Assembly: GCF_021395205.1 (NCBI RefSeq)
Contig: NZ_JAJVCS010000001.1
Location: 124,001-188,000 of the forward strand
DNA from: Polynucleobacter sp. IMCC 30228
GTDB taxonomy: Bacteria > Pseudomonadota > Gammaproteobacteria > Burkholderiales > Burkholderiaceae
DNA length: 64,000 nt
Direction: 5' to 3'
Below the pieces are notes generated by a model that saw nothing but the letters and a program-made list of their open reading frames with translations, was not told the DNA's origin and ran no database searches. The first letter of the stretch is position 1. Each line of letters begins with the position of its first letter. This document shows positions 47,487-58,361 of the stretch, one piece after another. The position numbers were made by a program, and so were the translations under genes.

Positions 47487-47897
47487 TTATTTTGCCAAAT
47501 GTTGGCGCAAGTGCTCTAGCATTGGCCAAGCGGCAGGTAATAAAGGGCTCACCTGCGGCTTAGGATGACTCAATAATTCCCATGATAGGTTTTGGCCCTC
47601 GCAGCCCTTTGGGGTTCCGCGCCACTGGCGAATAATGCTAACGTGCAAACGGACATGCGCATGAGTATATGCATGGTCAAGCACCATCAGCTCTTCACCC
47701 GCTTCTATTTGAATGCCAAGCTCCTCTTGTAGCTCGCGCTGAAGCGCAATAAAAACCGTTTCCCCGGCTTCAATTTTCCCGCCTGGTACCTCCCAATATC
47801 CAGAATATGGTTTTCCTGGTGGGCGCTGACCTAATAAATATCGGCCTTCGGTATTAAGCAAAATGCCTGCCGCTACTTCAACTATCGGCCTTGCCAT
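47487..47897 (-). CDS. mutT: MutT-family NUDIX hydrolase
   Basis: A NUDIX hydrolase, probably removing oxidised nucleotides such as 8-oxo-dGTP. The Nudix box GGKIEAGETVFIALQRELQE continues with ELGI. VAAGILLNTEGRYLLGQRP and the length of about 136 aa are typical of MutT. I choose ATG 47897 (MARPIVEVAAG...). A start at 47939 or 47924 would extend into the end of the upstream DUF815 gene. The DUF815-mutT pair is common in Burkholderiales. Confidence 0.9.
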   Translation of the reverse strand: MARPIVEVAAGILLNTEGRYLLGQRPPGKPYSGYWEVPGGKIEAGETVFIALQRELQEELGIQIEAGEELMVLDHAYTHAHVRLHVSIIRQWRGTPKGCEGQNLSWELLSHPKPQVSPLLPAAWPMLEHLRQHLAK

Positions 47898-47907
47898 GGT
47901 CGTACTA

Positions 47908-48765
47908 TCAGACACGATTACCCGCATAAAACTTCGCAAACTGCCAGGCTACTCGGCCTGAACGCGAGCCACGCTCTAAAGCCCAAACTAATGCTTCCGG
48001 TCTAGCACTCTCAATCTCAGCGGTACTAACCCCAAAATGCTGTAACCAATGCGCCACGATAGCTAAATACTCGTCTTGTTTAGGCGGATAAAAAGATAGC
48101 CACAAACCAAAGCGTTCAGATAAAGAAATTTTTTCCTCTACTACTTCACCCGGATGAATTTCGCCTTCATCTGAATATGCATAGCTTTGGTTATCCTTCA
48201 TATACTCAGGCAATAAATGGCGTCGATTAGAAGTTGCATAGATTAAAATATTATCAACTTGTGCCGAGACCGATCCATCTAAGGCAGATTTCATTGCCTT
48301 GTACCCCGTCTCGCCTTCATCAAACGATAAGTCGTCGCAAAAAATCACAAATCGTTCTGGCCGTTCTGCTAATAAATCAGTAATGTCAGCCAAATCAGCT
48401 AAGTATTCTTTATCTACTTCGACTAAGCGTAAACCTTGCTCTGCAAATTCATGTAAACAAGCCTTAATTAAAGATGATTTACCTGTGCCACGTGCACCTG
48501 TTAGTAAAATATTATTGGCTGGTTTTTTTTCTATAAATTGGCGGGTATTGTCGCGGATGGCATCACGCTGCCGATCAATATGTTGCAGATCTGCAAACGT
48601 AATATCAGAAATGTGCTTCACTGGCTGTAAATAGCCAATGCTGCCAAAAATACTATCTCGTCTACGCCAGCGAAATGCCCGTGCTGTCTGCCAATCACTT
48701 GGCGTAATGGGTCGCGGTAAAAATGTTTCTAAATGAGTCAATAGCCGATCAAGTTTGTCATTCAT
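47908..48765 (-). CDS. DUF815-family AAA+ ATPase
   Basis: A 285-aa P-loop ATPase of the DUF815 family. Walker A GARGTGKS lies at residues 90-97 and Walker B VIFCDDLSFDEGE follows. The sensor region IYATSNRRHLLPEYM and the C-terminal ERGSRSGRVAWQFAKFY complete the family pattern. The biological role of the family is not established. It starts 21 nt after argJ and is followed by mutT, in the order argJ-DUF815-mutT seen in other betaproteobacteria. Confidence 0.9.
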   Translation of the reverse strand: MNDKLDRLLTHLETFLPRPITPSDWQTARAFRWRRRDSIFGSIGYLQPVKHISDITFADLQHIDRQRDAIRDNTRQFIEKKPANNILLTGARGTGKSSLIKACLHEFAEQGLRLVEVDKEYLADLADITDLLAERPERFVIFCDDLSFDEGETGYKAMKSALDGSVSAQVDNILIYATSNRRHLLPEYMKDNQSYAYSDEGEIHPGEVVEEKISLSERFGLWLSFYPPKQDEYLAIVAHWLQHFGVSTAEIESARPEALVWALERGSRSGRVAWQFAKFYAGNRV

Positions 48766-48786
48766 CAGTTTGCCTAGAAGTTAGTC

Positions 48787-50022
48787 TTAAGAGCGATAGT
48801 CGGCATTAATGGAAACATAATCATGCGATAGGTCGCAGGTCCAAATAGTTTGTGTCGCAGCTCCACGTCCTAAATCAATTTTTACATTAATTTCAGCCGC
48901 TTGCATTACCGCTTGCCCATCTGACTCTATATAGCTAGGGTTGCGTCCACCATTTTTGGCTACCCAAACGTTGCCCAGCCAAAGCTGTACCTGATTAACA
49001 TCGAGGTCTGTAATGCCCGCATAACCAATTGCTGCCAGGATACGGCCTAAATTAGGATCACTAGCAAAAAAAGCTGTTTTCACTAAGGGGGAGTGGGCCA
49101 CTGCCTTGGCAACCAAGCGGCATTCTTGAGCTGTTTTGCCGCCTTCAACCGTAATAGTGATGAATTTAGTGGCGCCTTCACCATCACGCACAATCATTTG
49201 TGCCAATTGCTTTGCTAAACCGATAAGGCCCTCGCGGATTGGTTTATACAGGGAGTCATTTTGACTTTGCACGGTAAGGGCAGATTGACCAGTAGCAACG
49301 ACGATAAAGGCATCATTAGTCGAGGTATCGCCATCAATCGTAATCGCATTAAACGACAGGTCTGCAACTTCGCGGATTAATTCCTGTAATAAACCCGGCG
49401 CAAAGGCTACATCGGTAGCAATAAAGCCGAGCATGGTAGCCATATTAGGATGAATCATGCCTGCACCCTTACAAATACCAGTCATGCTGACTTTACCCTG
49501 CGGCGTCTCAAGTATGACTGATGCTCCCTTGGGCTGTGTGTCGGTTGTCATGATTGCTTCAGCTGCCGCAAACCAATGGTCTTCGTCTAAATTCGCGATT
49601 GCCCTAGGTAGCGCAGCAATTATTTTTTCGATGGGTAAGGGCTCTAATATCACTCCCGTTGAAAAAGGTAAAACTTGTTCAGGTTCTAGCTTTAAGTCAT
49701 GCGCTAAAGCAGCGCAAGTTTGGAGGGCATTTTGTAAACCAGTCTCGCCAGTCCCGGCATTTGCATTCCCGGTATTGACTATCAGAGCCTGAATTTTTTT
49801 ACTCACGGTTTGTGTCTGTAGATGGCTGATACAAACCTGAACAGGTGCAGCGCAAAACCGATTTTGCGTAAAAACACCAGCTACTTCTGCACTAGATAAA
49901 AAAGTCATTAGCAAGATGTCTTTACGATTGGCTTTTTTGATACCTGCCTCAGCAGTACCAAGCTTAAAGCCCGCAATTGGTATTAATTCATTTGGAATAG
50001 GTAACGGTAAATTAACCGGCAT
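48787..50022 (-). CDS. argJ: Bifunctional ornithine acetyltransferase/N-acetylglutamate synthase
   Basis: ArgJ transfers acetyl from N-acetylornithine to glutamate in the cyclic arginine pathway and may also use acetyl-CoA. The 411-aa proenzyme has the self-cleavage site in [15 protein letters not shown], where cleavage before Thr makes alpha and beta chains. GDTSTNDAF (in [14 protein letters not shown]) and NPNLGRI-like [16 protein letters not shown] are further family features. It lies 11 nt downstream of secA. Confidence 0.96.
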   Translation of the reverse strand: MPVNLPLPIPNELIPIAGFKLGTAEAGIKKANRKDILLMTFLSSAEVAGVFTQNRFCAAPVQVCISHLQTQTVSKKIQALIVNTGNANAGTGETGLQNALQTCAALAHDLKLEPEQVLPFSTGVILEPLPIEKIIAALPRAIANLDEDHWFAAAEAIMTTDTQPKGASVILETPQGKVSMTGICKGAGMIHPNMATMLGFIATDVAFAPGLLQELIREVADLSFNAITIDGDTSTNDAFIVVATGQSALTVQSQNDSLYKPIREGLIGLAKQLAQMIVRDGEGATKFITITVEGGKTAQECRLVAKAVAHSPLVKTAFFASDPNLGRILAAIGYAGITDLDVNQVQLWLGNVWVAKNGGRNPSYIESDGQAVMQAAEINVKIDLGRGAATQTIWTCDLSHDYVSINADYRS

Positions 50023-50033
50023 AACTCAATTGA

Positions 50034-52787
50034 TTAGCTCAGCGCGCCGTGACACAGCTTATATTTTTTGCCACTACCGCATGGACAAGGATCATTTCTA
50101 CCGACCTTAGGGCCAGCTTTAATAGGCGCAACAACTGGTTTGGTTGATGGCACTGCTGAGTCAGTTGATTCTGGAGCCGTTCCCATTAAGTCGGGGCCAG
50201 CTTCAGCATGCTGATACTGCACATCGGTAAGATTCGTAATTCCCTCATTGATAGTCTCTGCAGCCTGCTCAAGTTCATCGGCGCTACGAATTTGTACGGT
50301 CATAATCGTTTTAATGACATCAGCCTTGATGACATCCAGCAATTCGGCATATAACTCAAATGCCTCACGACGATATTCTTGTTTAGGATCTTTTTGAGCA
50401 TAGCCGCGTAAATGAATGCCTTGACGTAAATGATCAAGTGCGGCTAAATGCTCGCGCCAATGGCTATCCAAGCTAAACAAAGTCACTGAACGCTCAAAGC
50501 TAGCGAAAGACTCTCGGCCTGATAAATCCACTTTAGCGTCATAAGTGGCAATTGCCGCTTGTATCACATGCTCGACAACCGCTTCATCATCAACTGTGTC
50601 GGCACCGTCAACCCATTGAAGTAGCTCGACTTTTAGACCCCAATCGTTCGCCAGCACATTTTCTAAGCCCTGTAAATCCCATTGCTCTTCCATTGATTCA
50701 AGGGGTACATAAGTACGACAAAGACCTTGCAAAACATCTTCTCGTAAATTTGCAATGAGTTCGCCAATATCTTGAGATTCGAGAATTTGATTTCTCAGGC
50801 GATAGGTTTCTTTACGCTGATCATTTGCCACATCATCGTATTGCAAGAGTTGTTTACGAATATCAAAATTTCGCCCTTCTACTTTGCGTTGGGCAGATTC
50901 AATTGAACGCGTCACCATACCCGCCTCAATCGGCTCACCATCAGGCATCTTTAAGCGCTCCATGACTGAACGCAAACGATCACCAGCAAAAATACGTAAC
51001 AGGGGATCGTCTAGAGAAAGATAGAAGCGGGAAGAGCCTGGATCACCTTGACGCCCGGAACGGCCTCTTAACTGATTATCAATTCGTCGACTTTCATGCC
51101 GCTCGGTACCAATAATATGCAAACCACCGTGCTGAATAACTTGATCATGGAGGCCTTGCCACTCATCGCGTAATTGCTGAATCTTCGCGTTATCTGTAGT
51201 CACTAATGCCGCTTGTTTTTCAACATTACCGCCCAAAACAATATCGGTACCACGTCCCGCCATATTGGTGGCAATCGTAATCATTTTTGGTCGTCCTGCT
51301 TGGGCAATAATTTCTGCTTCACGAGCATGCTGCTTTGCATTAAGTACTTGATGCGGCAGTTGAAGACGATCTAACATGGACGCAATTAATTCTGAATTTT
51401 CAATCGAGGTCGTGCCAACTAAGACGGGTTGTCCGCTTTGATAGCAAGCCTGAATATCTTTAACCACAGCATCGTAGCGCTCGCGTGAAGTTTTATAGAT
51501 TTGATCTTGGCGATCGGTTCTTTGACTTAAACGGTTTGGCGGAATCACCACAGTTTCTAAATTATAAATTTCCTTAAATTCATAGGCTTCAGTATCGGCC
51601 GTACCGGTCATACCGGCAAGCTTGCCATACATGCGGAAATAATTTTGAAAGGTAATGGTTGCTAAAGTTTGATTCTCATTTTGAATGGCTACACCCTCTT
51701 TAGCCTCAACTGCCTGATGAAGGCCGTCAGACCAACGCCGTCCTTGCATTAAGCGCCCAGTAAATTCATCGACGATGATGACTTCCTGATTTTGTACGAC
51801 GTAGTGTTGGTCGCGGTTATAAAGTGAATGCGCTCGTAAGGCAGCATACACATGATGCATTAAGGTAATATTTTGTGGGGCGTATAGAGAATCACCCGCT
51901 TTCAGCGCGCCCAGTTGCACCAATACATTTTCGGCCTTTTCATGGCCCATTTCGGTGAGATACACTTGTTGCGATTTTTCATCTACCCAATAATCGCCAG
52001 CCTTTTCAACTCCAGTGCCATCGGCTTTTTCTTCGCCGATTTGCCGCTCTAAATACGACGGCAAGGCATTAATAAGTAGGTATAAATCGGTATGATCTTC
52101 AGCCTGCCCAGAGATAATAAGCGGGGTACGGGCCTCATCAATTAAGATCGAATCGACTTCATCAACAATGGCATACGCTAAACCACGCTGCACTCGTTGA
52201 CCCACATCTTGCACCATGTTGTCACGTAAATAATCAAAACCAAATTCGTTATTGGTACCGTAAGTAATATCGGCAGCATAGGCTTCTTGCTTAGTAGCGT
52301 GATCCATCTGTGATAAATTCACCCCCACCTGCAAACCTAAGAAGTTATAAAGGGTCGCCATCCACTCTGCGTCACGCTGGGCTAAATAATCATTTACCGT
52401 AACAACGTGAACCCCTTTTCCGGTTAGGGAATTTAAGTAAACGGGTAGAGTTGCAGTTAGGGTTTTGCCTTCGCCAGTACCCATTTCGGCAATTTTGCCT
52501 TGGTGCAAAGCAAAACCCCCCATAAGCTGAGCATCGAAATGCCGCATTTTCATGACTCGGCAACTTGCTTCACGCACGACAGCAAAAGCTTCTGCAGCGA
52601 GATCTTCCAGCGCCTCACCGGCGCTTAAGCGAGCTTTAAATTCAGCAGTTTTTGCCTGCAGGCTAGTATCATCCAAAGCCTGCATGGCAGGTTCAAATGC
52701 GTTGATCTTGGCAACAATCTTGCGATATTGCTTTAAAAGGCGGTCATTACGACTTCCGACCAGCGTTTTGATGAGACCGATTACCAT
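50034..52787 (-). CDS. secA: Preprotein translocase ATPase SecA
   Basis: SecA drives protein export through SecYEG. The 917-aa protein shows Walker [19 protein letters not shown], the DEAD-like [19 protein letters not shown], the second helicase domain with [17 protein letters not shown] and [20 protein letters not shown], and the C-terminal zinc-binding [17 protein letters not shown], which binds SecB and ribosomes. Length and motifs are normal. It is divergent from a DciA-like gene and followed by argJ, a Burkholderiales-type order. Confidence 0.98.
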   Translation of the reverse strand: MVIGLIKTLVGSRNDRLLKQYRKIVAKINAFEPAMQALDDTSLQAKTAEFKARLSAGEALEDLAAEAFAVVREASCRVMKMRHFDAQLMGGFALHQGKIAEMGTGEGKTLTATLPVYLNSLTGKGVHVVTVNDYLAQRDAEWMATLYNFLGLQVGVNLSQMDHATKQEAYAADITYGTNNEFGFDYLRDNMVQDVGQRVQRGLAYAIVDEVDSILIDEARTPLIISGQAEDHTDLYLLINALPSYLERQIGEEKADGTGVEKAGDYWVDEKSQQVYLTEMGHEKAENVLVQLGALKAGDSLYAPQNITLMHHVYAALRAHSLYNRDQHYVVQNQEVIIVDEFTGRLMQGRRWSDGLHQAVEAKEGVAIQNENQTLATITFQNYFRMYGKLAGMTGTADTEAYEFKEIYNLETVVIPPNRLSQRTDRQDQIYKTSRERYDAVVKDIQACYQSGQPVLVGTTSIENSELIASMLDRLQLPHQVLNAKQHAREAEIIAQAGRPKMITIATNMAGRGTDIVLGGNVEKQAALVTTDNAKIQQLRDEWQGLHDQVIQHGGLHIIGTERHESRRIDNQLRGRSGRQGDPGSSRFYLSLDDPLLRIFAGDRLRSVMERLKMPDGEPIEAGMVTRSIESAQRKVEGRNFDIRKQLLQYDDVANDQRKETYRLRNQILESQDIGELIANLREDVLQGLCRTYVPLESMEEQWDLQGLENVLANDWGLKVELLQWVDGADTVDDEAVVEHVIQAAIATYDAKVDLSGRESFASFERSVTLFSLDSHWREHLAALDHLRQGIHLRGYAQKDPKQEYRREAFELYAELLDVIKADVIKTIMTVQIRSADELEQAAETINEGITNLTDVQYQHAEAGPDLMGTAPESTDSAVPSTKPVVAPIKAGPKVGRNDPCPCGSGKKYKLCHGALS

Positions 52788-52858
52788 GGAATATTGAGGA
52801 AAATTAAGCCCTTGAGTTTATCACCCACCACACCTTTTAACCATGAATACCATCAGCA

Positions 52859-53362
52859 ATGAATTTTGACCCTAAAAATAGCACAAATAAGCTGGCAAAG
52901 GATTGCTTAGATTGGCTGCGCAGCCAAAATGGATTAAGTGGGGTTATGGCCCGCGCAGAGGAGTTGGCCAAACTAAAAAGCGTGCTGAAACTGGCGCTAT
53001 CCTCTCTCAACCTAGCTCATTTTAGTGATCGCATTGAGCCCACTTGGCGCACTTCACCCCAAGAGGAACTGCTTTTAATTGTGCCCAATGCCGCGCTCGC
53101 TACCAGACTCGAACAAGTGCTTCCCAGCCTCTCTATTGAACTAGCTCGGCATCATTATCGCTGTCAAAATATTAGAGTACGCTTAGCACCTAGTCAAAGG
53201 GAGTCGCAGGGTGCAAGTTTACGCGTGAGGCCCAAACCCAAGCCAGCTGAAGGGCTGAATGCGGTGGCGCGCTTAGCCTGGTTAAATTTATTAAACCGCT
53301 TACCCCCCGACTCAAAGTTGCGCCACTCGATTGAGCGCCTACTTGCTGCACGACCTAAATAA
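52859..53362 (+). CDS. DUF721/DciA-like protein
   Basis: A 167-aa basic protein with a DUF721-type core: [21 protein letters not shown], then [22 protein letters not shown], and a KH-like helical/strand pattern ending in a positively charged region KPKPAEGL. DciA proteins load the replicative helicase in bacteria lacking DnaC, and genes of this type are commonly found beside secA/lpxC. The homology is moderate, so the helicase-loading role is inferred. It overlaps the 3' end of lpxC by 8 nt, tail to tail. Confidence 0.7.
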   Translation: MNFDPKNSTNKLAKDCLDWLRSQNGLSGVMARAEELAKLKSVLKLALSSLNLAHFSDRIEPTWRTSPQEELLLIVPNAALATRLEQVLPSLSIELARHHYRCQNIRVRLAPSQRESQGASLRVRPKPKPAEGLNAVARLAWLNLLNRLPPDSKLRHSIERLLAARPK

Positions 53363-54269
53363 AGAGGGGTTGAGATTCGTGTAAATAGGCTGCTGGAGCC
53401 TTGCTTTTCGAGATTGTAGTAATTTCGTAAGCACTTGGGTCGGCTAGTAATTGCCGTAATAAGGCATTATTTAAAGCGTGACCTGACTTCTCGGCAACAT
53501 AAGCGCCAACGATGGGATGCCCTACCAAATATAAATCACCAATGGCATCTAAGATTTTATGGCGCACAAATTCATCTTCATAACGCAATTCTTCATTATT
53601 CAGAATGCGATGCTCATCCAAGACGATGGCATTATCTAAACTACCCCCACGCGCTAAACCAATTTCTCGCAAAGCCTCTACTTCATGGGCAAACCCAAAA
53701 GTGCGTGCGCGGCCAATTTCACTGCGGTAAGCTTGTTCAGCAAAATCAATCGAGAAATGTTGGCCTGTTTTATCTAAAGCGGGATGCTTAAAATCAATGG
53801 TGAAATCAAGCTTAAAACCCGCAAAGGGTTCGAGTCTTGCTAACTTATCGCCCTCGCGCACCTCAACTGGTTTTTTAATTACCATAAATTGTCTTGGTGC
53901 GGCTTGCTCAATAATGCCTGCCGACTCAATTAAAAATAAGAATGAAGCAGCACTGCCATCCATAATAGGCACTTCTTCGCAATCGAGCTCGATTATTAAA
54001 TTATCCAAACCGAGCCCTGCGCAGGCAGAAAGCAGATGCTCAACGGTAGAAACACGCACACCGTTTTTTTGGATGACTGACGCTAGGCGCGTATCGCACA
54101 CCGCTAATGCGTGTGCTGGAATTTGCAGGGGCTCTGGTAAATCAACCCGGACAAACTGAATGCCTGAGTTGATTGGCCCCGGCTTAATGGTAAGGGTTGA
54201 CTTGCGCCCTGAATGCAAGCCAATGCCGACGGTTTTGACCGCTGCGGCAATGGTTTTTTGCTTCAACAT
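53355..54269 (-). CDS. lpxC: UDP-3-O-acyl-N-acetylglucosamine deacetylase LpxC
   Basis: LpxC is the zinc-dependent, committed step of lipid A synthesis. The 304-aa protein starts [20 protein letters not shown] and has [16 protein letters not shown], with the first zinc His, and [19 protein letters not shown], with the second His and the Asp ligand. ISGHALNN-like [15 protein letters not shown] holds the catalytic His. The normal division-cluster order ftsZ-lpxC is interrupted by a peroxiredoxin gene, as in other Burkholderiales. Confidence 0.97.
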   Translation of the reverse strand: MLKQKTIAAAVKTVGIGLHSGRKSTLTIKPGPINSGIQFVRVDLPEPLQIPAHALAVCDTRLASVIQKNGVRVSTVEHLLSACAGLGLDNLIIELDCEEVPIMDGSAASFLFLIESAGIIEQAAPRQFMVIKKPVEVREGDKLARLEPFAGFKLDFTIDFKHPALDKTGQHFSIDFAEQAYRSEIGRARTFGFAHEVEALREIGLARGGSLDNAIVLDEHRILNNEELRYEDEFVRHKILDAIGDLYLVGHPIVGAYVAEKSGHALNNALLRQLLADPSAYEITTISKSKAPAAYLHESQPLFI

Positions 54270-54298
54270 GTAATTTGAATAAATGAAAAAGGGTTAGA

Positions 54299-54799
54299 TT
54301 AAAGCTGTTGCAAAATCGATTTAGCATCGCTGAAATCAAATTTACCCGGCTCTTCAACCACTAGATGCTTGACCATACCATTGTCAACCACCATGGCATA
54401 CCGTTGCGAACGTACGCCTAGACCGCGCTTAGTCAAATCGAATTCCAAACCCAGTTTTTGGGTCAATTCTGCGCTGCCATCACCTAGCATGCGCACTTTA
54501 TTACCTACTTTTAGATCTCGGCCCCAAGCCCCCATTACAAATGGATCATTTACCGACACACACCAAATCTCATCAACGCCTTTAGCTTTTATAGCGTCAA
54601 ATTGCTCAATATAACCAGGGACATGCTGGGCTGAACAGGTCGGTGTAAATGCGCCAGGCAAGCCAAAAATAACAATTTTTTTACCTGCCGTTAATTTGTC
54701 AACCTCAAAGGCATTAGGCCCAATAGCACAGCCTTCAGATGCCTCATTTAAAAATTCATAGAGGGTGGCATTCGGTAATTTCTGGCCAACTGCAATCAT
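54299..54799 (-). CDS. Peroxiredoxin (Prx5-like)
   Basis: A 166-aa thiol peroxidase. The peroxidatic Cys55 lies in GLPGAFTPTCSAQHVPGYIE, the Prx5-type signature with the PTC motif, and WCVSVNDPFVMGAWG and RSQRYAMVVDNGMV follow. Prx5-type enzymes reduce hydroperoxides, usually with glutathione or thioredoxin. It sits between ftsZ and lpxC with a 110-nt upstream gap. Protection from photo-oxidative stress is an attractive idea, but the gene is common in non-phototrophic relatives too. Confidence 0.92.
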   Translation of the reverse strand: MIAVGQKLPNATLYEFLNEASEGCAIGPNAFEVDKLTAGKKIVIFGLPGAFTPTCSAQHVPGYIEQFDAIKAKGVDEIWCVSVNDPFVMGAWGRDLKVGNKVRMLGDGSAELTQKLGLEFDLTKRGLGVRSQRYAMVVDNGMVKHLVVEEPGKFDFSDAKSILQQL

Positions 54800-54829
54800 G
54801 GTTTCTCCAATAAGTTAATTAAATAGGAT

Positions 54830-54876
54830 ACCAACGCCAGCAAAGGATTCGTCGTCCGGAGGCGCTGCGCGTTGGT
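54830..54876 (-). repeat. Imperfect stem-loop between ftsZ and the peroxiredoxin gene
   Basis: ACCAACGCCAGC (54830-54841) pairs with GCTG-C-GCGTTGGT (54864-54876), giving 12 base pairs with one bulged base and a 22-nt loop. It lies in the 110-nt gap downstream of ftsZ. No U tract follows on the minus strand, so a role in RNA stability or partial termination is more likely than a canonical terminator. Confidence 0.45.
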
Positions 54877-54909
54877 GCTTTTCAATTTCCTATTGTATTG
54901 ACCATTTAC

Positions 54910-56262
54910 TTAATCGGCTTGTTTACGTAAAAAAGCCGGAATTTCATAGTAATCCGTCCCTTTATCGAGCATTGTTTTCGCCTGTGGCGAGCTATCAGCC
55001 CCTAAGGTAGGTGCAGTTCCGCCAGCGCGGGCATTACGAAAAACACTGGGTCGATCGAGTTCACCATAATCAACGCCTCGACCAGTCGACCCCAGAGCCC
55101 CAGACGCATGAGGATTCCCAAGTGAATTGGCATTACTCAGGTCTGGACTAGCAAAACTTGTGCTTGATGCCTCCATACCAACCTTGCTCATGGCTGCAGA
55201 AGCACTCGTTGGGGCAAAACTATTTAGATCGGTGATCGCAGGCATGGCATCATGCGTACCCGTTGCTTGGCGCCAAATGACTTCAGGCTGATTATGAGCG
55301 CGTGCTTGCGGATGATTTAGGCCAGTTGCAACCACCGTTACCCGTAAGGCATCACCCAAGCTATCGTCATACACAGTACCAAAAATGACGGTGGCATCAT
55401 CTGCTGCATAGCCGCGAATCGCAGCCATGACTTCGCGGGTTTCAGATAATTTTAAAGAATGGCTCGCTGTAATGTTCACGAGCACACCCCGTGCACCTGA
55501 TAGATCGACACCTTCTAGTAATGGAGAGGCAACTGCCGCTTCTGCCGCTAAGCGCGCGCGATCCATGCCAGAGACGGTGGCAGTGCCCATCATGGCTTTA
55601 CCTTGCTCACCCATTACAGTTTTGACATCTTCAAAGTCGACATTGATGAGACCTTGCACATTAATAATTTCCGCAATACCGGAAACGGCATTGTGCAAAA
55701 CATCATCGGCACAGGCAAAGGCTTTATCAAATTCAGCGTCTTCGCCCATGACTTCAAATAATTTCTCATTCAAAACCACAATCAAAGAATCGACATATTG
55801 TTCTAATTCAAAAGCCCCATCTTCCGCCACCTTCAGGCGCTTTACGCCCTCAAAATCAAATGGTTTGCTGATGACACCAACGGTCAAAATGCCCATTTCT
55901 TTGGCTACCTGCGCAACAATCGGCGCTGCTCCCGTGCCTGTACCTCCCCCCATTCCAGCGGTGATGAAAACCATATGCGCACCTTGTAAAGCGTCGGCAA
56001 TACGTGCTCGTGCCTCTTCGGCTGAAGCTGCGCCAATCTCTGGTTTCGCTCCGGCTCCTAAACCACTCGAGCCTAATTGCAAATTCAATTTTGCCTCTGA
56101 CCGCTGCAATGCACCTGCATCGGTATTCATGCAAATGAATTCGACCCCGTCGACACCGCGACGAATCATATGCTGGATAGCATTGCCACCAGCGCCTCCG
56201 ATACCAACCACTTTAATAATGGTCTTCCCGGCTACTTCTTGTTCTACCATTTCAAATTCCAT
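54910..56262 (-). CDS. ftsZ: Cell division GTPase FtsZ
   Basis: FtsZ forms the cytokinetic ring. The 450-aa protein has the tubulin signature GGGTGTG at residues 105-111, preceded by VVGIGGAGGNAIQHM, and the T7-loop sequence NVQGLINVDFEDVK that activates GTP hydrolysis across subunits. A low-complexity linker (about 320-425) leads to the C-terminal peptide YEIPAFLRKQAD, which binds FtsA and other partners. AAGGAGGA lies before the ATG. It follows ftsA by about 40 nt. Confidence 0.98.
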   Translation of the reverse strand: MEFEMVEQEVAGKTIIKVVGIGGAGGNAIQHMIRRGVDGVEFICMNTDAGALQRSEAKLNLQLGSSGLGAGAKPEIGAASAEEARARIADALQGAHMVFITAGMGGGTGTGAAPIVAQVAKEMGILTVGVISKPFDFEGVKRLKVAEDGAFELEQYVDSLIVVLNEKLFEVMGEDAEFDKAFACADDVLHNAVSGIAEIINVQGLINVDFEDVKTVMGEQGKAMMGTATVSGMDRARLAAEAAVASPLLEGVDLSGARGVLVNITASHSLKLSETREVMAAIRGYAADDATVIFGTVYDDSLGDALRVTVVATGLNHPQARAHNQPEVIWRQATGTHDAMPAITDLNSFAPTSASAAMSKVGMEASSTSFASPDLSNANSLGNPHASGALGSTGRGVDYGELDRPSVFRNARAGGTAPTLGADSSPQAKTMLDKGTDYYEIPAFLRKQAD

Positions 56263-56301
56263 AAATCCTCCTTAGTATGACATTGACGACGACGAAAAAA
56301 A

Positions 56302-57531
56302 CTAAAAATTTCCTGTAAACCATTCCTTGAGGCGCGAAACAACGCCTTCAAAGGTTCCTGAATCGGCTATCCGCCGACCTCGCAATAATTGGGCTTGTCC
56401 CTCAAGCAAAAGACCAATGCTGGTTGAAAAACGTGGGCTGCGTAAGACTTCATGTAAATGGCCGCGATATTCAGGCACACCAATACGTGCTGGGCGCAAA
56501 AAAACTTGCTCGGCTAACTCAACCATGCCGGGCATTAAGGCCGATCCGCCTGTCAAAACAATGCCTGACGCAACCAACTCTTCATAACCCGATTCACGCA
56601 TCACATCGCGCACTAAGATAAATAACTCTTCAACCCGCGGCTCGATCACTGCAGCCAAAGCTTGTTTTGACATGGGCCTTGGCTCACGATCACCTACACC
56701 TGCAACCTCGATCATGATGTTGGGGTCTGCCATTTCTTGCCGCGCAATGCCATGTTGAATTTTTAGATCTTCCGCCTCTAAAGTGGGTGTCCGCAAGGCC
56801 ATCGCAATATCATTCGTAATTTGATCGCCGGCGATGGGTATTACTGCGGTATGTCGAATCGAACCTTGACAATAAATCGCAATATCAGTAGTACCACCAC
56901 CAATATCAATTAAAGCCACACCCAATTCTTTCTCGTCTTCGGTCAACACAGCTAAGCTTGATGCCAAGGGTTGTAAAATTAAATCATTCACCTCAAGCCC
57001 GCAACGGCGTACACACTTCACAATATTTTGTGCTGCGCTAACTGCGCCCGTCACTATATGCACTTGAACTTCTAGCCGCAAGCCACTCATACCAATGGGT
57101 TCGCGCACATCTTCTTGGCCATCAATGATGAATTCTTGTACTAAGATATGTAAAATTTGTTGATCGGTGGGAATATTAATTGCTTTAGCGGTCTCTAAAA
57201 CTCGCTCTACATCACTTGGGCCAACCTCCTTATCGCGAATGGCGACCATGCCACTAGAATTAAAGCTCACAATATGATTACCCGCGATACCTGTAAAGAC
57301 TTGAACAATGCGGCGATCAGCCATCACTTCTGCTTCTTCTAGGGCCTTTTGAATTGATAGCACCGTTGCCTCAATATTGACTACGACACCTTTTTTTAAG
57401 CCTTTTGAAGTGGTTTGCCCCACGCCAACAACATTAAAATTACCGTCGGGTGTTAGTTCAGCCACTAAAGCTACCACTTTCGAGGTTCCAATATCTAGGC
57501 CGACCAACAGATCGCGATTGTCCTTACTCAT
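56302..57531 (-). CDS. ftsA: Cell division protein FtsA
   Basis: FtsA is an actin-like ATPase that tethers FtsZ to the membrane. The 409-aa protein starts LLVGLDIGTSKVVALVAE (phosphate 1), has IDIGGGTTDIAIYCQGSIRH (phosphate 2) and VLTGGSALMPGMVELAE (adenosine motif), and ends in an amphipathic helix VVSRLKEWFTGNF that inserts into the membrane. Its ATG overlaps the ftsQ stop by 4 nt, so the pair is translationally coupled. Confidence 0.98.
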   Translation of the reverse strand: MSKDNRDLLVGLDIGTSKVVALVAELTPDGNFNVVGVGQTTSKGLKKGVVVNIEATVLSIQKALEEAEVMADRRIVQVFTGIAGNHIVSFNSSGMVAIRDKEVGPSDVERVLETAKAINIPTDQQILHILVQEFIIDGQEDVREPIGMSGLRLEVQVHIVTGAVSAAQNIVKCVRRCGLEVNDLILQPLASSLAVLTEDEKELGVALIDIGGGTTDIAIYCQGSIRHTAVIPIAGDQITNDIAMALRTPTLEAEDLKIQHGIARQEMADPNIMIEVAGVGDREPRPMSKQALAAVIEPRVEELFILVRDVMRESGYEELVASGIVLTGGSALMPGMVELAEQVFLRPARIGVPEYRGHLHEVLRSPRFSTSIGLLLEGQAQLLRGRRIADSGTFEGVVSRLKEWFTGNF

Positions 57532-58361
57532 TTAGTGCTTATCCTTTTTGAATTATTTGCTGCCATATGCACTGCGAAACCGTTGCCATAACGCAAGTCA
57601 ACGGCATCAATTTGGGTTGGCCACTTTGCTTGAACCTGAGGCCAATATTTTATTAACCGCGCAACCCGTTCAGTAGTTAAATGTTGACTCATATTCTCTT
57701 CGTCGCGACCAAACTCCACTCGTAGACCATTCGTCAGCTTCACACTCCAGGCATATCGCTCAGTCAGATTGAGTGTGCTTACCTTGACATCCCAAGGCTT
57801 AAACCAGTCATTGGCTTTTTGATAGAGACGCACTACTTCTTTACCGCTACCTTCGGGCCCGCTAAAACTGATCAAAACTACTCCCTCGTCTACCTCGGCT
57901 ACGTTGCCATTAAATACTTCGCCTGCCGCATTAATTAATTTTTGGCCTTCAGTACTATTCCAAGTACCAAGGGGTATTTGCTCTTCAATGCCAATAACCA
58001 AGCCATTAGGCCAAGAACGTCTCACGCTAGCCCGGCGTACCCAAGGCATTTCCTCAAAGGAGCGCTTTACATCCTCTAGCCGCACACTAAAAAAATTACC
58101 TTGCACTTTTTCTAAGATTTGATTTTTCACAATCGGTAAATTAATATGCTTTAACGCTTGACTACCGACGGGCTCAATTTGAATTTGTTGCAGAGTGAAT
58201 ATCGGGCGCTGACTTAACCACACCAATAAACCTATCACCATCAGCACGACAAAGCTACGGATAAGCCATTTAGTTAGGTACTGCATGCGCTGGGCATTGT
58301 TCCATAACGGCGCCATCACAAAGCTTGTAATACCAGTTAAACGAGATAAAAATTGACTCAT
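57528..58361 (-). CDS. ftsQ: Cell division protein FtsQ
   Basis: FtsQ is a bitopic divisome scaffold that recruits FtsB and FtsL. The 277-aa protein has a short cytoplasmic N terminus, one span (about residues 33-50, [15 protein letters not shown]), a POTRA domain ([20 protein letters not shown]) and a beta domain with [24 protein letters not shown]. Start and stop each overlap neighbours by 4 nt (ddl and ftsA), typical of the division and cell-wall cluster. Confidence 0.96.
   Translation of the reverse strand: MSQFLSRLTGITSFVMAPLWNNAQRMQYLTKWLIRSFVVLMVIGLLVWLSQRPIFTLQQIQIEPVGSQALKHINLPIVKNQILEKVQGNFFSVRLEDVKRSFEEMPWVRRASVRRSWPNGLVIGIEEQIPLGTWNSTEGQKLINAAGEVFNGNVAEVDEGVVLISFSGPEGSGKEVVRLYQKANDWFKPWDVKVSTLNLTERYAWSVKLTNGLRVEFGRDEENMSQHLTTERVARLIKYWPQVQAKWPTQIDAVDLRYGNGFAVHMAANNSKRISTK

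Noticed and set aside
55427..56275. Long open frame (282 codons) antisense to ftsZ
   Set aside because: It mirrors the ftsZ coding region, has low-complexity Ser/Pro/Ala composition typical of a shadow frame and matches no family I recognise.
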